Assembly (NCBI RefSeq): GCF_016919165.1 | Contig: NZ_JAFFPS010000071.1 | Span: 62,001 to 126,000 of the forward strand | DNA length: 64,000 nucleotides | Direction: 5' to 3' | Origin: Leptospira chreensis | GTDB lineage: Bacteria; Spirochaetota; Leptospiria; Leptospirales; Leptospiraceae | Shown here: positions 63,201-64,000 of the stretch, one piece after another | Layout of the letters: every line of letters starts with the position of its first letter | How positions within the stretch are numbered: position 1 is the first letter of the stretch | Translations under genes and position numbers: made by a program | The notes under the pieces: model-generated | The model's input: the letters and a program-made list of their open reading frames with translations, nothing else | What the model was told of the DNA's origin: nothing | Database searches by the model: none

Positions 63201-64000
63201 CCACTATCCTTGCTGGGAGTACCAGTATTGGATTTGTTGAAGGAACAGGAACTAATGCCAGTTTTGTGATGCCACACGGACTCACTCATGATGGAATTTT
63301 TTTATACGTAGCTGATTATGGAAATCATCGGATCAGACGAGTTCATATGATAACGGGTGAAGTCCTCACCATCGCCGGTTCTGGTGGAACGGGACTTGTA
63401 GATGGAGAAGGTGTGAATGCATCTACCGATTCGCCTATGTACATTGCTAACCTTGGAAATATACTTGTATTCGGTACCAACCATACACTACGAACCGTCA
63501 ACTCCTCAGGACTATTAGCATACTACCCACTCAATGGCTCGGTCGCCAATCTCGTGAATACCCAAACCATCACAGCAATAGGAAGTCCAGGTTTTGGATT
63601 GGGTCGATTTGGAGAAACCTCCGGTGCCGCCAGTACTTCCATCGGAAATGCAGGGACAGCACCTTCCCCTACTACCTCTACAAATACGATCACAATGTCT
63701 GCTTGGTTCCGCTGGGACGGAACAAACGCTGGCATTGGCAAGGTGATCATTTACAATGGAGTCCTTGGTTCTACGGGCCATGGACTTTTCATCGATTCTG
63801 ATAACCATTTGGTTGTCTCCAGAGGTGGTTATCCAAATGACTCCACTAACATAACCATTGTTCCGAATTTATGGACCCATGTTTCCATGACGGTGAGTGG
63901 AAGTAATGTTTATCGAGTTTATGTAAATGGTAACTTAGTTTTTGAAAAACAACGTATAACCAATGCAATCAGTGGAGATTTTACGATTGGCGTGGGTTCT
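60224..64000 (+). CDS. Large repeat-rich lipoprotein with NHL propeller and LamG-like domain (3' truncated)
   Basis: From ATG 60224 the frame stays open for 1259 codons to the window edge. The leader ends in PLFAC (lipobox). Residues about 36-400 hold four beta-sandwich repeats of 75-95 residues with the pattern V-G-L-x-G-x-G-L, G-x-F-x-F, I-x-x-G-x-x-Y-x-V-x-V, C-x-V-x-x-G-x-G-x-V and V-x-C. A Ser/Thr-rich chitobiase-like section follows (about 404-580), then two more repeats (about 583-760), an NHL-type propeller (about 790-1090; FIVDSGNHKIRVFN, LYVADYGNHRIRRV) and a LamG/concanavalin-like domain from about 1098. Probably a surface protein binding glycans or host/environmental ligands. Confidence 0.85.
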   Translation, partial: MSYLQRICIYFVLLPLFACQFPSINRSFLETYSTFRFLQSNTLTYSISFRVSGLMGSGLQIENDGDVVDVSTNQTYTFSKKIQSGSPYNVTVKTQPASPIQKCIVSSGSGTVLNGNIEGIQIVCGDALYLIYGTVTGLLGNGLQVQNVTGAGTDVINVNSTNFSLPPIPAGETYNFNIISQPTSPSQTCSITSPGVTAGTMAAAHLPAAINCTTNSYVVNAQVTGILGTLTTGNELKLTLDGSNTINVTTAGTFAFPGTYLSGGTFSIAIDNPGGIITTGVCSLASATITVANGVYNIPVNCSNAFLISGTVSSPGGTTTSILSGSVTLDLVNTGGTAFTTQSVTVNAGVTNFSFPSTIPGGSDYQIVVSAQAPNQVCTMTAGGTHSGTNSDVGTAVVNCSLPTPTFSPVTGSIFNDDGTVTLSTLIPGSEYRYTLGNGGQADPTCSTGTATTTTVSITDTNQAVIKAIHCKTGWVESAVANSIYTLKVATPTPSLATGSLLNSGQSVSFSTTTTGTTWVCSEGAAGTPTDPVCGGTTNTCSTGTLGNYVFPTPGSSQNVKVRMCKSNYVGSDILSLNYQPNVYTVGGTISTLTIPFGLNTFVLQNNLGDDLTIAGNGTFTFNTAIPTGSNYSVTVLSSPQNPWQTCNVTNGSGTVGSAAITSITIACTVNQYAMSGNITSTVPLPLGLTVTNGVDTVNLPGGSTSTPISFVTPISSGTNYDISITAEPPGYVCAIQSNYSGIVLGANITNVTVNCIQGYRYGNAISSKKPAPIQMHYYRGLVSTTAGQATSGGSDGIGAAATFTNIGGITFDGTKGFIVDSGNHKIRVFNPGSNAVTSLVGNGIIGNTAGSGAVSAFNFPRAITTDGTYLYVTEYTGNRIKRVLISSGFAETLAGDDSTISPTNANVDSVDPTQARFASPTGIVFDDDKLYVADRNNSAIRIIKLRTREVSTLTSGGDINQPEGITVSGDYIYTTNLGTHNITKTHKVTGATTILAGSTSIGFVEGTGTNASFVMPHGLTHDGIFLYVADYGNHRIRRVHMITGEVLTIAGSGGTGLVDGEGVNASTDSPMYIANLGNILVFGTNHTLRTVNSSGLLAYYPLNGSVANLVNTQTITAIGSPGFGLGRFGETSGAASTSIGNAGTAPSPTTSTNTITMSAWFRWDGTNAGIGKVIIYNGVLGSTGHGLFIDSDNHLVVSRGGYPNDSTNITIVPNLWTHVSMTVSGSNVYRVYVNGNLVFEKQRITNAISGDFTIGVGS

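Noticed and set aside
61675..63808. Several minus-strand frames of 60-140 codons
   Set aside because: All are antisense shadows of the long repeat lipoprotein; their composition mirrors its Gly/Thr/Ser repeats.
1..64000. tRNA, rRNA, insertion sequences, prophage, CRISPR arrays, toxin-antitoxin pairs
   Set aside because: Looked for by eye on both strands; no cloverleaf, transposase, integrase, regularly spaced repeats or convincing toxin-antitoxin gene pair was seen. Short or divergent examples could be missed without software.

Overview
The window reads as chromosomal DNA from a spirochaete of the genus Leptospira. The genus call is inference. It rests on the AT-rich base composition, many short lipoproteins with relaxed lipoboxes, dense same-strand operons, abundant TetR and STAS/SpoIIE-type regulators, and an mreC-mreD-pbp2-rodA cluster with a long RodA. 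A saprophytic or low-virulence lineage is my guess only. I see no tRNA, rRNA, insertion sequence, prophage or CRISPR array. The only stretch over 300 bases without a protein gene is 25694-26146, which holds a cobalamin riboswitch and three further stem-loops.

Layout. 1-8105 (+): the 3' end of a LytTR response regulator, three small lipoproteins, a TonB-dependent receptor, another lipoprotein, ExbB (reading frame broken at a run of seven A), ExbD, TonB and a LytS-type sensor kinase. This looks like a self-contained, signal-coupled outer-membrane uptake operon. 8083-12030 (-): a copper cluster behind a strong promoter, made of a cupredoxin/NosD-like beta-helix/membrane fusion lipoprotein, a small membrane protein matching its C-terminal module, a two-domain multicopper oxidase and a SCO1-type copper chaperone. 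12090-16942 (-): a TolC / membrane-fusion / MacB-type efflux operon ending in a TetR gene; the fusion protein has an in-frame TGA that removes a plausible tail. 17003-24891: a divergent anion or bicarbonate region with TPM protein, SulP transporter and a membrane-bound AraC regulator on minus, and an SbtA-type transporter, an AlgE-type porin and a TetR on plus, separated by a perfect inverted repeat. 24932-27714: an acyltransferase, then the cobalamin riboswitch leading into two lipoproteins of unknown function. 27866-31131 (+): a partner-switching module (two HATPase anti-sigma-like proteins, a STAS protein and a membrane SpoIIE phosphatase). 31109-33208: TetR divergent from a multi-pass membrane protein and an ABA4-like protein, with a palindromic operator between them.

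33205-43617 is mixed: an ankyrin protein with an N-terminal zinc ribbon, then a tightly overlapping plus-strand operon (Rossmann protein, zinc alcohol dehydrogenase family protein, DUF4846 protein, HEAT-like protein, LOG protein), then lipoproteins and unknown proteins, one ending in a CXXCH haem motif. 43688-50305 (+) is the cell-shape operon (unknown membrane protein, mreC, mreD, mrdA, rodA, and a coiled-coil protein with a possible CheW-like fold). 50291-60015 carries ribF, a STAS protein, a DnaJ-like protein, manA, pirin, a glycosidase-like beta-propeller, an SRPBCC protein, an OPA-type MFS transporter and a cysteine synthase. From 60224 to the window edge runs one open frame of at least 1259 codons: a repeat-rich lipoprotein with NHL propeller and LamG-like domains, cut off by the window.

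The best candidates for undescribed biology are the copper cluster with its cupredoxin-NosD-membrane fusion and duplicated membrane module, and the riboswitch-controlled lipoprotein pair. A set of hairpins or inverted repeats placed exactly on translation starts (17935, 22360, 24259) also deserves attention. All functions are read from sequence alone; no database search was possible.
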